Of a DNA stretch of 46,370 nucleotides, positions 40,393 to 46,370 are shown in pieces. Under the pieces are notes generated by a model. It saw nothing but the letters and a program-made list of their open reading frames with translations. It had not been told where the DNA came from and searched no databases. This DNA comes from Candidatus Cryosericum hinesii. Its GTDB lineage: Bacteria > Caldisericota > Caldisericia > Cryosericales > Cryosericaceae. The stretch spans positions 32,359 to 78,728 of the forward strand of contig NZ_QXIW01000027.1 in the NCBI RefSeq assembly GCF_003570985.1, in the 5' to 3' direction. How positions within the stretch are numbered: position 1 is the stretch's first letter; the number at the start of each line of letters is the position of its first letter. A program made the translations under genes and the position numbers.

Positions 40393-41580
40393 ATGAACAG
40401 CGACCTCTTATATCAGGGCTCGGATCTCATGCTTGACCGTTTGCCTCTCGCCACGATCGCGAGAGAATATGGCACACCCGTCTACGTCTACTCGGCCTCC
40501 TCAATCCGCGGACAGGTCACACGTCTGATGCAGAGTCTGGGCACGATTGGATCACTCCGCTACGCGGTCAAGGCCAATGCAAACCCTGCTCTCCTTGCAC
40601 TCATTTTCAACATGGGCCTTGGGGCCGACACGGTAAGCCGCGGAGAAATCCAGGAGGCTCTGGATGCCGGCTGTCCTGCAGACCGCATCGTGTTCTCCGG
40701 TGTCGGAAAGACACAGGAAGAACTGACATTTGCGCTGGACCACGGCATCTTCATCAACACCGAAAGCGAGGAGGAGTTGACTGCAATTGCGCGCCTGCGA
40801 ACGGGCGTCCATGTCGGCATCCGTATTAATCCCGGCGTCGATGCACACACCCATCGGTACGTCACCACTGGAACGGAGGAGAGCAAGTTCGGCATCCCGA
40901 TCGATGCCGCCCCTGACGCGTTCCGGCTGGCCATGGACGCAGGGCTCGTTCCTGACACCATTTCCTGCCATATCGGCAGTCAGATCACGAGCCTCGAGCC
41001 CTATCGCAAGTCTCTGGCACGCCTCCTGGAACTGCATGACTCCCTGATGGGCGACGGCATTTCTGTGAGCACTCTGGATATGGGAGGAGGATTCGGCATC
41101 AACTATGCGGAAGGCGCCGACTTCGCCGTGGAGGACCTGCAGGCCCTGCTGCGCCGAGATGTTCCCCAAGGCATGAAGCTATGGTTCGAACCAGGCAGGT
41201 ACATTGTGGGGCACGCAGGCACGTTGGTGACACGTGTCCTATATCGTAAACGCTATGCCAGGACTTTTGTGGTCGTGGACGCCGGCATGAATGACCTCAT
41301 TCGTCCCGCGCTGTACCAGTCACATCATGCGATCCTCCCGGTAACCCAGAGGGATTCAGGGCCAACCCCGTGTGACATCGTAGGCCCCGTCTGCGAGTCT
41401 GCAGACTGCTTCGACCGGGACATTTCCATACCACTGCCTGAGCAGGGAGACCTTCTTGCCATCTGCGACACGGGCGCGTATGGATGGTCCATGAGTTCAA
41501 CCTACAACGGTCGCCCGCTGCTGCCAGAAGTCCTCATCGACGATGGAGAGCCAGTTCTCATCCGCGAACGTGGGCGCTGA
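40393..41580 (+). CDS. lysA: Diaminopimelate decarboxylase
   Basis: The product has 395 residues. The start is the ATG with AAAGGA 5 nt upstream; an in-frame GTG at 40375 lacks one. PLP lysine: LRYAVKANANPA. ADTVSRGEIQEALDAG, the HIGSQI motif, the GGGFGI glycine loop, WFEPGRYIVG, GPVCESADCFDRD (substrate-binding Cys-Glu) and CDTGAYGWSMSSTYN complete the alanine-racemase-fold decarboxylase signature. It converts meso-diaminopimelate to lysine and CO2, the last step of lysine synthesis. The gene stands alone between a promoter and a strong terminator. Confidence 0.97.
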   Translation: MNSDLLYQGSDLMLDRLPLATIAREYGTPVYVYSASSIRGQVTRLMQSLGTIGSLRYAVKANANPALLALIFNMGLGADTVSRGEIQEALDAGCPADRIVFSGVGKTQEELTFALDHGIFINTESEEELTAIARLRTGVHVGIRINPGVDAHTHRYVTTGTEESKFGIPIDAAPDAFRLAMDAGLVPDTISCHIGSQITSLEPYRKSLARLLELHDSLMGDGISVSTLDMGGGFGINYAEGADFAVEDLQALLRRDVPQGMKLWFEPGRYIVGHAGTLVTRVLYRKRYARTFVVVDAGMNDLIRPALYQSHHAILPVTQRDSGPTPCDIVGPVCESADCFDRDISIPLPEQGDLLAICDTGAYGWSMSSTYNGRPLLPEVLIDDGEPVLIRERGR

Positions 41581-41613
41581 GCATGCCCTGAAGGGGACAC
41601 CAAGCGACAGAAC

Positions 41614-41649
41614 ACGCGAACCCCCGGCAGCGCTGCCGGGGGTTCGCGT
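41614..41649. terminator. Bidirectional terminator: perfect 36-nt palindrome between lysA and the YabE-like gene
   Basis: ACGCGAACCCCCGGCAGC (41614-41631) is followed directly by its exact complement (41632-41649). It lies 33 nt past the lysA stop and 15 nt past the stop of the convergent gene. Weak T-runs flank both sides (TATTCGGTATCTATT on the + strand). Confidence 0.75.
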
Positions 41650-41664
41650 TATTCGGTATCTATT

Positions 41665-42693
41665 CTACGTTATGCCAAGTTTCTTATACAGTTGACTCCG
41701 TGTGATGGGAAGGACGTAGACTTTGACCGATTGTCGACCCCAGCGACATGCGTCGCCGTAGGAATTGAAGAACAGGTCGATGCGGTTTCCGCTGATAGCG
41801 GAACCCGTATCCGCTGCGACCGCGTAGCCGTACCCCTGGACATACAGCACTGTCCCCATGGGGATAAGGCGCCGGTCAACTGCACAAGTGCCGTAGTGAA
41901 GCCATAAGCCCGAGTAACCATACAGGTGGTCCTTGCCGTTGAGGATCGTGGAGGCTCTGTTCGAATACGCCGTAGCAGACATGGTATAGGTGCGCGTGGG
42001 TTTCAGATCCAGGCGAGCCGTACCGACGTCATAGACCTCATGGACAACAGGCTTGATGGTCTGCGTCTTGACAACGGCCGAGCTCACTGCCTTCTGGGCG
42101 ACCTTAGTCACCTTGATGGTCTTCTTGAGGAGGCCGTTCTGACCCATGATGCTGATGTAACTGCGTCCGACTTCCATGTACGGGTTTTTCTTGTAGACAC
42201 GCTGATATGCGATGGCCTCTGTCTTGCTGGTGTATGCGTAGGTCGTACGCTTGACGACTATGTCCTTGTTGTACGGCACCGGATTCGTTGGAGCCGGGCT
42301 GACCTTGTCTGCCGTGTTCAGTTTGACGCCGTTCTCCGCAAGAAGTTGACCGACTGTTTTCACGGTCGAGTAGATAGTCTCACTGGTATGATCAATAGTA
42401 AGTGTGACCGGTTTGGCGCGCACGATGGCGATTTCCCCCTGGGGGATGACCACGGCGACATCTGGTGTTATCACATCTTCCGGGCGAAGTGAACGCGTGT
42501 TTGCCTTGGCCAGGACACTACTCACTGACATGCTGTGGAACGCGACGATCCGCGTCGTATTGCCTGCATCGTCAACAGCATACACGTGAACGCCTGCAGT
42601 CCAGAAGAACAAGCCACCGAGAAGGACGCCCACGACAGCAAAAAGAATAGCCTTCCTTCTGTGGAACACCCTCACGAGTCTCGTTGTATGCAT
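41665..42693 (-). CDS. YabE-like cell-wall protein: DUF348, G5-like and 3D domains
   Basis: The product has 342 residues. A TM anchor lies at about 14-33. A DUF348-like module follows (VHVYAVDDAGNTTRIVAFHS, and again VTLTIDHTSETIYSTVKTVG). A G5-like beta region lies near 150-225. A C-terminal 3D domain (about 245-335) has ALDRRLIPMGT-like AVDRRLIPMGTVLYVQGYGY, ADTGSAISGNRIDLFF with the catalytic-type Asp residues, and YSNRAST. Relatives are YabE and RpfB-like muralytic or resuscitation proteins that remodel peptidoglycan. No ribosome-binding site precedes the ATG; the promoter puts the transcript start within about 3 nt of it. Confidence 0.9.
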   Translation of the reverse strand: MHTTRLVRVFHRRKAILFAVVGVLLGGLFFWTAGVHVYAVDDAGNTTRIVAFHSMSVSSVLAKANTRSLRPEDVITPDVAVVIPQGEIAIVRAKPVTLTIDHTSETIYSTVKTVGQLLAENGVKLNTADKVSPAPTNPVPYNKDIVVKRTTYAYTSKTEAIAYQRVYKKNPYMEVGRSYISIMGQNGLLKKTIKVTKVAQKAVSSAVVKTQTIKPVVHEVYDVGTARLDLKPTRTYTMSATAYSNRASTILNGKDHLYGYSGLWLHYGTCAVDRRLIPMGTVLYVQGYGYAVAADTGSAISGNRIDLFFNSYGDACRWGRQSVKVYVLPITRSQLYKKLGIT

Positions 42694-42702
42694 AGTAAAC
42701 GA

Positions 42703-42731
42703 ATTATATCACTCGCTAAGTCGGCTGTAAA
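42703..42731 (-). promoter_or_regulatory. Strong promoter of the YabE-like gene
   Basis: TTTACA (42731-42726), a 17-nt spacer and a perfect TATAAT (42708-42703). Only 9 nt separate the -10 box from the ATG, which implies a leaderless or near-leaderless message. Confidence 0.75.
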
Positions 42732-42780
42732 GGTCCCCTTGAACAAGCAATAGCTGGGCTGCTCATCTGGAGGGGTCCAG

Positions 42781-42799
42781 CCACATTCACAACATGTGG
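42781..42799 (-). terminator. Small hairpin after the BI-1 family gene
   Basis: CCACAT (42781-42786) pairs with ATGTGG (42794-42799) around a 7-nt loop, 6 nt past the stop. It is weak and without a T-tail. Confidence 0.3.
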
Positions 42800-42804
42800 G
42801 TGAG

Positions 42805-43533
42805 TCAGTCGCGCCTTCGTCCACCGAAGAACCTGAGGACGAACAGGAACAGGTTCACCAGATCCAGATATAGACTCAGAGCGCCGATGACTGCCGCCTT
42901 CTCGGCCTGCGGGTTGCCTCCGGCCATGGTAATCGGGTTATCGCCCGTGGGGTCCAGACTGAGTGCCATCCTGCGCAGCTTCTGGGTATCCCAGGCGGTC
43001 AGCCCCAAGAAGACAACGATGCCGATGATGCTGATCAGGAAGTCCAGGCCAGTGCTCTTCGTGAAGATGTTGATGATGGACATGCCGATGATGCCAAACA
43101 GCCCGAACAGGGCAATGTTGCCGACCCTCGACAGGTCCATATGCGTGGCCGACCCAATCAGCGACATGGCCAGAAACATGCCTGCCGAAGCGACAAACGC
43201 CATGGTGATATCTCCCTTTGCATACACCATAAAAATGGAAGACAGTGTGAGCCCGTTCACTGCGGCATACGTGAGGAACAGGAGTCCCGCCATCTGCGGA
43301 GACATCCTGGCGATAGCGCGAGAGAGCCCGATGACTAGGCCGAACTCGGCAACAATGAGGAGTATGAACACGAGCGAGTTGCCAAAGATAACTTGCTGGA
43401 TTGCCTGGTTGTTTCCGACGAACCAGGCAATAGCTGCAGTCAGAGCGAGTCCTCCGGCCATCCAGCCATAGACCCGGTTGAAGAATGCCCGGACACTGTC
43501 CTCCGGACGTATGACGGTTCCCTGATACTCCAT
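42805..43533 (-). CDS. BI-1/YbhL (Bax inhibitor-1) family membrane protein
   Basis: The product has 242 residues, with AAAGGAG 8 nt before the ATG. Seven hydrophobic segments follow a short N-terminus. Landmarks are VRAFFNRVYGWMAGGLALTA, FLTYAAVNGLTLSSIF, FVASAGMFLAMSLIG, FLGLTAWDTQKLRRMA (the family's AWDTQ motif) and ALSLYLDLVNLFLFVLRFFG, all typical. Bacterial members such as BsYetJ act as pH-sensitive calcium leak channels. No partner genes are evident, and the gene has its own ribosome-binding site and spacing. Confidence 0.95.
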   Translation of the reverse strand: MEYQGTVIRPEDSVRAFFNRVYGWMAGGLALTAAIAWFVGNNQAIQQVIFGNSLVFILLIVAEFGLVIGLSRAIARMSPQMAGLLFLTYAAVNGLTLSSIFMVYAKGDITMAFVASAGMFLAMSLIGSATHMDLSRVGNIALFGLFGIIGMSIINIFTKSTGLDFLISIIGIVVFLGLTAWDTQKLRRMALSLDPTGDNPITMAGGNPQAEKAAVIGALSLYLDLVNLFLFVLRFFGGRRRD

Positions 43534-43808
43534 GGAATCATCTCCTTTCTGATGCACCAGATGCCACTGTGCGGCTTCCAGATGCGCAGCAATCATAGCC
43601 GGCCACTCTTCCTTGTCAAGCACAAGTCGGCACGATGAGCATCCGCGGCTCTCTACTTATAAATACAGCAGTTGTTGGCTTTCCATGCAGGTGGATTGTG
43701 AAGCCGCCGGCCTGTCGTTGCAAATCCTCTGCCACTCAATAACATAGAACAAATGATGCGTTGCAACGGAAATGGGCGCTGTCTCCAACGTTACAGGGAG
43801 GTCTCACG

Positions 43809-44222
43809 ATGTTCGCCGACTATGCACGAGTCTGGCCTGTTCATGCAATCCTTATGGGCAGTGCTGTCCTGTCGCTTCTTACAGCCGCCTGGGCCGTCAC
43901 GCTTGGACGCCGCCGCAAGGGCTCCTTCCATCTTCACAAGACTGCCGCCGTGACAGCGTTTGTGCTGCTGGCAGCGGGACTCGTCGTAGCAATCGGCATG
44001 GTCCAGGCCAGTGGCGGACCGCACCTCCGCGTCCTCCACGGCGTCTTCGGTGCCATAACCATCGTAGTCGGATTCTTGACGGGCGCGGGAGGACTCATAA
44101 CGACCAAGGTGCGCTCCCATAGGAAGCAGCTACGGACCATCCACCTGTGGGTGGGCCGCGTTGCTGTCGTACTCTTCCTGCTCACCGTCCTCGCCGGACT
44201 GCGCCAGGTGGGCATCCTCTAG
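43809..44222 (+). CDS. Four-TM protein with conserved histidines (possible b-type haem protein)
   Basis: The product has 137 residues, with GGGAGG 7 nt before the ATG. Four hydrophobic segments lie near 10-32, 45-66, 75-98 and 110-133. Histidines sit at or near the ends of each: VWPVHAILMG, FHLHKTAAV, LRVLHGVFGAI, RTIHLWVGRV. Paired histidines in a four-helix bundle resemble cytochrome b561-like or DUF4079-type membrane haem proteins, but haem binding is only inferred. The gene stands alone and is convergent with the gene at 44291. Confidence 0.75.
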   Translation: MFADYARVWPVHAILMGSAVLSLLTAAWAVTLGRRRKGSFHLHKTAAVTAFVLLAAGLVVAIGMVQASGGPHLRVLHGVFGAITIVVGFLTGAGGLITTKVRSHRKQLRTIHLWVGRVAVVLFLLTVLAGLRQVGIL

Positions 44223-44246
44223 AATGTGTCTGTCAATCGTTCCCCT

Positions 44247-44265
44247 GGGTGCGGTTACCGTGCCC
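44247..44265. terminator. Short hairpin between convergent genes
   Basis: GGGTGCGG, loop TTA, CCGTGCCC pair over 8 bp with two G-U pairs in RNA. It lies in the 68-nt gap between the stops at 44222 and 44291, and no T-run flanks it. Confidence 0.35.
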
Positions 44266-44290
44266 ACACAACGACGAGTACGCCTGGAAC

Positions 44291-44953
44291 CTAGCTGGGC
44301 ATTTCCCCGCTTGAGAAGTACTTGGGAAAGTTCTCAACGAGTCGCTTCAGCTCATCAGGAGTCTTGAAGGGATCTGGCTTGATGAGACAAAATAGGACAT
44401 TGGTTTCCTTGACGACCGCTATGTGCCGCAACCTCTTTGGGTCCATCGACGCCTCGACGAGTTTCCTCAGCTTTGCAACATCGCTTTCTTCTGCGTAGAG
44501 GGTATAGAAGCCCTTTGCGTCTGGAAACTCGGCCTTTCCCTTCGTGAGATCTTTGGCCTCCCTGATGGCAGGCCCAAAAAGGTAGTAGAAGTTCCTGATA
44601 ATGTGTGCATCGGCATGCACCTTGAAGCTCGGCCTGAGCACGATGTACAGCCGGTCTCCCCTCTTCACGGGATACGAGAACGGTAGCCAGAAGAGGCTCT
44701 GCCGCGCCAGAAGTGTCAGGGTCATCTCGACTTTCTTGATGGACTTCTCGTTCACCTCATAGTCCGCCTTGAAACCGGAATATCCGCCAATCCAGGTATA
44801 GAGCTGATCACGGATAGTGAGGTTGCTCTCGAAACCATGAACATAGTGCTTGATCAGGGCAATATTCAATCGCCGCCCCTGGTAGAACTGCAATACCGCA
44901 ACTCCCCCAAGAACAACGAGTACCAATACCCAATCGCCGCTTATCCCCTGCAT
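44291..44953 (-). CDS. Unrecognised membrane-anchored protein in the ArsA operon
   Basis: The product has 220 residues, with GAGGAG 6 nt before the ATG and 12 nt after the ArsA-type stop. One N-terminal TM segment (VLVLVVLGGVAVLQF, about residues 9-23) precedes a cytoplasmic or outer alpha/beta domain. There, SIKKVEMTLTLLARQSLFWL and RGDRLYIVLRPSFKVHADAH alternate with helices (EESDVAKLRKLVEASMDPK). A conserved-looking FCLIKPDPFKTPDELKRLV closes it. No family can be named. Tight spacing with the ATPase gene suggests it works with that protein at the membrane. Confidence 0.7.
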   Translation of the reverse strand: MQGISGDWVLVLVVLGGVAVLQFYQGRRLNIALIKHYVHGFESNLTIRDQLYTWIGGYSGFKADYEVNEKSIKKVEMTLTLLARQSLFWLPFSYPVKRGDRLYIVLRPSFKVHADAHIIRNFYYLFGPAIREAKDLTKGKAEFPDAKGFYTLYAEESDVAKLRKLVEASMDPKRLRHIAVVKETNVLFCLIKPDPFKTPDELKRLVENFPKYFSSGEMPS

Positions 44954-44965
44954 TGTTTCTCCTCG

Positions 44966-45919
44966 TCAGACGAGATATTTCGAATACACATCAAGAAGCT
45001 CATTGATGCCCCTCGGAGACTTTCTCAACAACGGAATGTTCTTGACCTCGATTCCCCTGATCTCGGCCTTCATCCGTCCGACAACCCGCTCCTGCTCCTC
45101 CATTTTCCCCTGGATCTCTTCGGGTGGGTTGGCCATTGCAAAAAACTTGTTCAGATAGATGGCCCTCACCCGTATCTTGAATTTGCCAAGTGATTCGATG
45201 ATTCTCTTCGTTTCAGACAGGGCGAGATCCTCCGCCATGGTCACAATCTCGACGTAAGACTGGTCAGATGAAAACATGTCCTTCAAGGCCAGCAGTTCCT
45301 CCCGGTAACTGACCAGCTCTTGCATGATGGGGTCTTCCTTCTCCCTTGAGGAGAGCACGACCTTCTCTCCGTCGACTTCGGCCTCGAATTTCCCCTGGAC
45401 ATTCTCCACCATTCCCCGCGTCGCAAGGATCCTCTTCCGCATCTTGATCAGCTGTTCGGTCCACAGCAGCGACACGCGAGGCATCGCAAGCACGCGGATC
45501 GTCATGCCGGTCGGGGGCGTGTCGAACACGACCACGCCGTACTCCGTGAGGGCCACGAATTTCTTGATAGCCTCCATCGTCGCGTATTCCTCAATACCAG
45601 GCGAGTTCTTGAGGATGTCGAAATACCCGTCGATGTTCATCGCCGACATGTAGCTGTAGGTATGTTTCATCTTGACTGAGAGCTCGTCGAGATAGGCCCG
45701 GATCATGTCTTCGATATTTACCTCGACTGCGTCGAGGTTGTCCCCGACATGCGTAATCCTGTCACCCAGGCGGATGGCGAATGCATCGCCAAGGTTGTGC
45801 GCTGGGTCGATGGATGCAACCAGCGTTTTCATGCCACTGTGTGCCAGGCCCACGCTCCACGCCGCAGAAGCAGTCGTCTTGCCGACGCCGCCCTTGCCAA
45901 GAAAAAAGTAGGTTTTCAA
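44966..45919 (-). CDS. ArsA/Get3-family ATPase
   Basis: The product has 317 residues. The deviant Walker A is FFLGKGGVGKTT (residues 6-17), then switch I SIDPAHNLGDAF, switch II FDTPPTGMTIRVLAMPR and LLWTEQLIKMR, then IYLNKFF near the C-terminus. It is a single-domain homologue, unlike duplicated ArsA, and lacks the CxxC zinc site of Get3. No arsenite transporter or ars regulator is near, so an arsenic role is not supported. Family members also handle tail-anchored membrane proteins or act as metallochaperones. It is cotranscribed with small proteins of unknown function on both sides. Confidence 0.92.
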   Translation of the reverse strand: MKTYFFLGKGGVGKTTASAAWSVGLAHSGMKTLVASIDPAHNLGDAFAIRLGDRITHVGDNLDAVEVNIEDMIRAYLDELSVKMKHTYSYMSAMNIDGYFDILKNSPGIEEYATMEAIKKFVALTEYGVVVFDTPPTGMTIRVLAMPRVSLLWTEQLIKMRKRILATRGMVENVQGKFEAEVDGEKVVLSSREKEDPIMQELVSYREELLALKDMFSSDQSYVEIVTMAEDLALSETKRIIESLGKFKIRVRAIYLNKFFAMANPPEEIQGKMEEQERVVGRMKAEIRGIEVKNIPLLRKSPRGINELLDVYSKYLV

Positions 45920-45928
45920 CCGATGCTC

Positions 45929-46207
45929 CTAGTCGATGTCGAATGTCCCCAGCGTCTGGGAAAACACATCATCGAGACCAGCACTTCTCTTGTTCATGAC
46001 AGCAATCTCGCGGGACATGTGCGGGAGGATTCTCAGGACAACGCCTGTCGGTGGCGACGGGATGCCTGAGAAAACGCCCATTGTGAGCAGAGCAAAGACG
46101 TTCTCTTCTTCATCAAGCTGCTTGCGGATGAGGGAGGTAGCATCCTCCCTCATCCCCTTGTCAAACGTCCTGAAACTCTGTTTCAATGAATCGAGGAGTC
46201 GCCTCAT
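45929..46207 (-). CDS. Small protein upstream of the ArsA-type ATPase
   Basis: The product has 92 residues and ends 9 nt before the ATPase start. The N-terminal half is basic and helical (LLDSLKQSFRTFDKGMREDA, TSLIRKQLDEEENVFALLTM). The rest reads GIPSPPTGVVLRILPHMSRE, resembling the switch II region of the neighbouring ATPase (DTPPTGMTIRVLAMPR). It may be a diverged piece of an ArsA-like protein or a partner that mimics it. The ribosome-binding site is weak. There is no signal peptide or TM segment. Confidence 0.65.
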   Translation of the reverse strand: MRRLLDSLKQSFRTFDKGMREDATSLIRKQLDEEENVFALLTMGVFSGIPSPPTGVVLRILPHMSREIAVMNKRSAGLDDVFSQTLGTFDID

Positions 46208-46221
46208 TCTTCAGTCGGTAC

Positions 46222-46370
46222 CTATGCCTTATTCTGCTTTCCCTCGTTCCAGCTCTTGAAGAAATTGAACATCAGCCAGATATCGAGAACAAGCATCAGG
46301 ATAATGAATCCACCCAATACGACCTGCAGTGCTGCTGCAGTGACCGGGACAATCACGAACAGGAACCAGA
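46222..46370 (-). CDS. C-terminal end of a membrane protein (5' part outside window)
   Basis: The frame is open to the right edge and ends at TAG 46224-46222, 14 nt before the next gene. The visible 48 residues hold a hydrophobic stretch (FVIVPVTAAALQVVLGGFII, LMLVLDIWLMFNFF) and a basic tail, KSWNEGKQNKA. The product is a membrane protein of unknown family in the same operon as the ArsA-type ATPase. Confidence 0.6.
   Translation of the reverse strand, partial: WFLFVIVPVTAAALQVVLGGFIILMLVLDIWLMFNFFKSWNEGKQNKA

Noticed and set aside
44966-45919. Arsenite-resistance role for the ArsA-type ATPase
   Set aside because: It is a single-domain protein without nearby ars genes, so only the family and not the arsenic function is supported.

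Overview
The window is about 46.4 kb of bacterial chromosome, GC-rich and densely coded, with no rRNA, tRNA or CRISPR array that I can recognise. Lipoproteins, S-layer-homology (SLH) and copper-amine-oxidase-like stalk domains, a YabE-like G5/3D protein, no outer-membrane proteins, and many extracytoplasmic solute-binding proteins suggest a thick- or unusual-walled anaerobic heterotroph. The mix (SLH- and stalk-fused binding proteins, Mrp/NifX/DUF134 cluster, carboxyltransferase, P3A proton pump) would fit Firmicutes-like or Caldisericota-like lineages. This is inference from gene content, not a taxonomic assignment.

Left part (1-10.7 kb): two solute-uptake operons read leftward. The first is a peptide-type ABC operon: binding protein, hairpin, DppB, then DppC cut by the window edge. 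The second is a sugar-type ABC operon: stalk-fused binding protein, hairpin, ATPase, permease. Between them lie a 13-repeat BNR beta-propeller protein and a broken IS110-type transposase. The regions upstream of the two unrelated binding-protein genes are copies of one cassette: the 3' end of a BNR gene, the spacer, an identical promoter, the leader and a similar signal peptide.

Middle part (10.7-27.9 kb): a SagB-like nitroreductase, a flavodoxin, an acetyltransferase with an apparently leaderless transcript, and a YgjP-type metallopeptidase. Next come an OmpR-type response regulator and a six-TM histidine kinase, bracketed by copies of a palindromic repeat. A CGGC protein, a DUF134-NifX fusion followed by an Mrp ATPase, and a P3A proton-pumping ATPase follow. 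Then come an SLH-fused peptide-binding protein, a biotin-dependent carboxyltransferase subunit, and a secreted repeat protein.

Right part (28-46.4 kb): a DODA/LigB dioxygenase and an unusual four-gene stretch. Its leading gene encodes a 945-residue, seven-TM protein built like a polymorphic toxin; its C-terminus resembles a reduced edema-factor/CyaA/ExoY-type adenylyl cyclase domain. Upstream of that is a tightly overlapping ferric-type ABC operon that also encodes a sensor-type propeller lipoprotein and a small lipoprotein. The window ends with lysA, a YabE-like protein, a BI-1 family protein, a small four-histidine membrane protein and an ArsA/Get3-type ATPase operon cut by the right edge.

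Most gene starts were moved inward from the longest open frame, because a Shine-Dalgarno sequence, a signal peptide or a 4-nt ATGA overlap marks the internal start.
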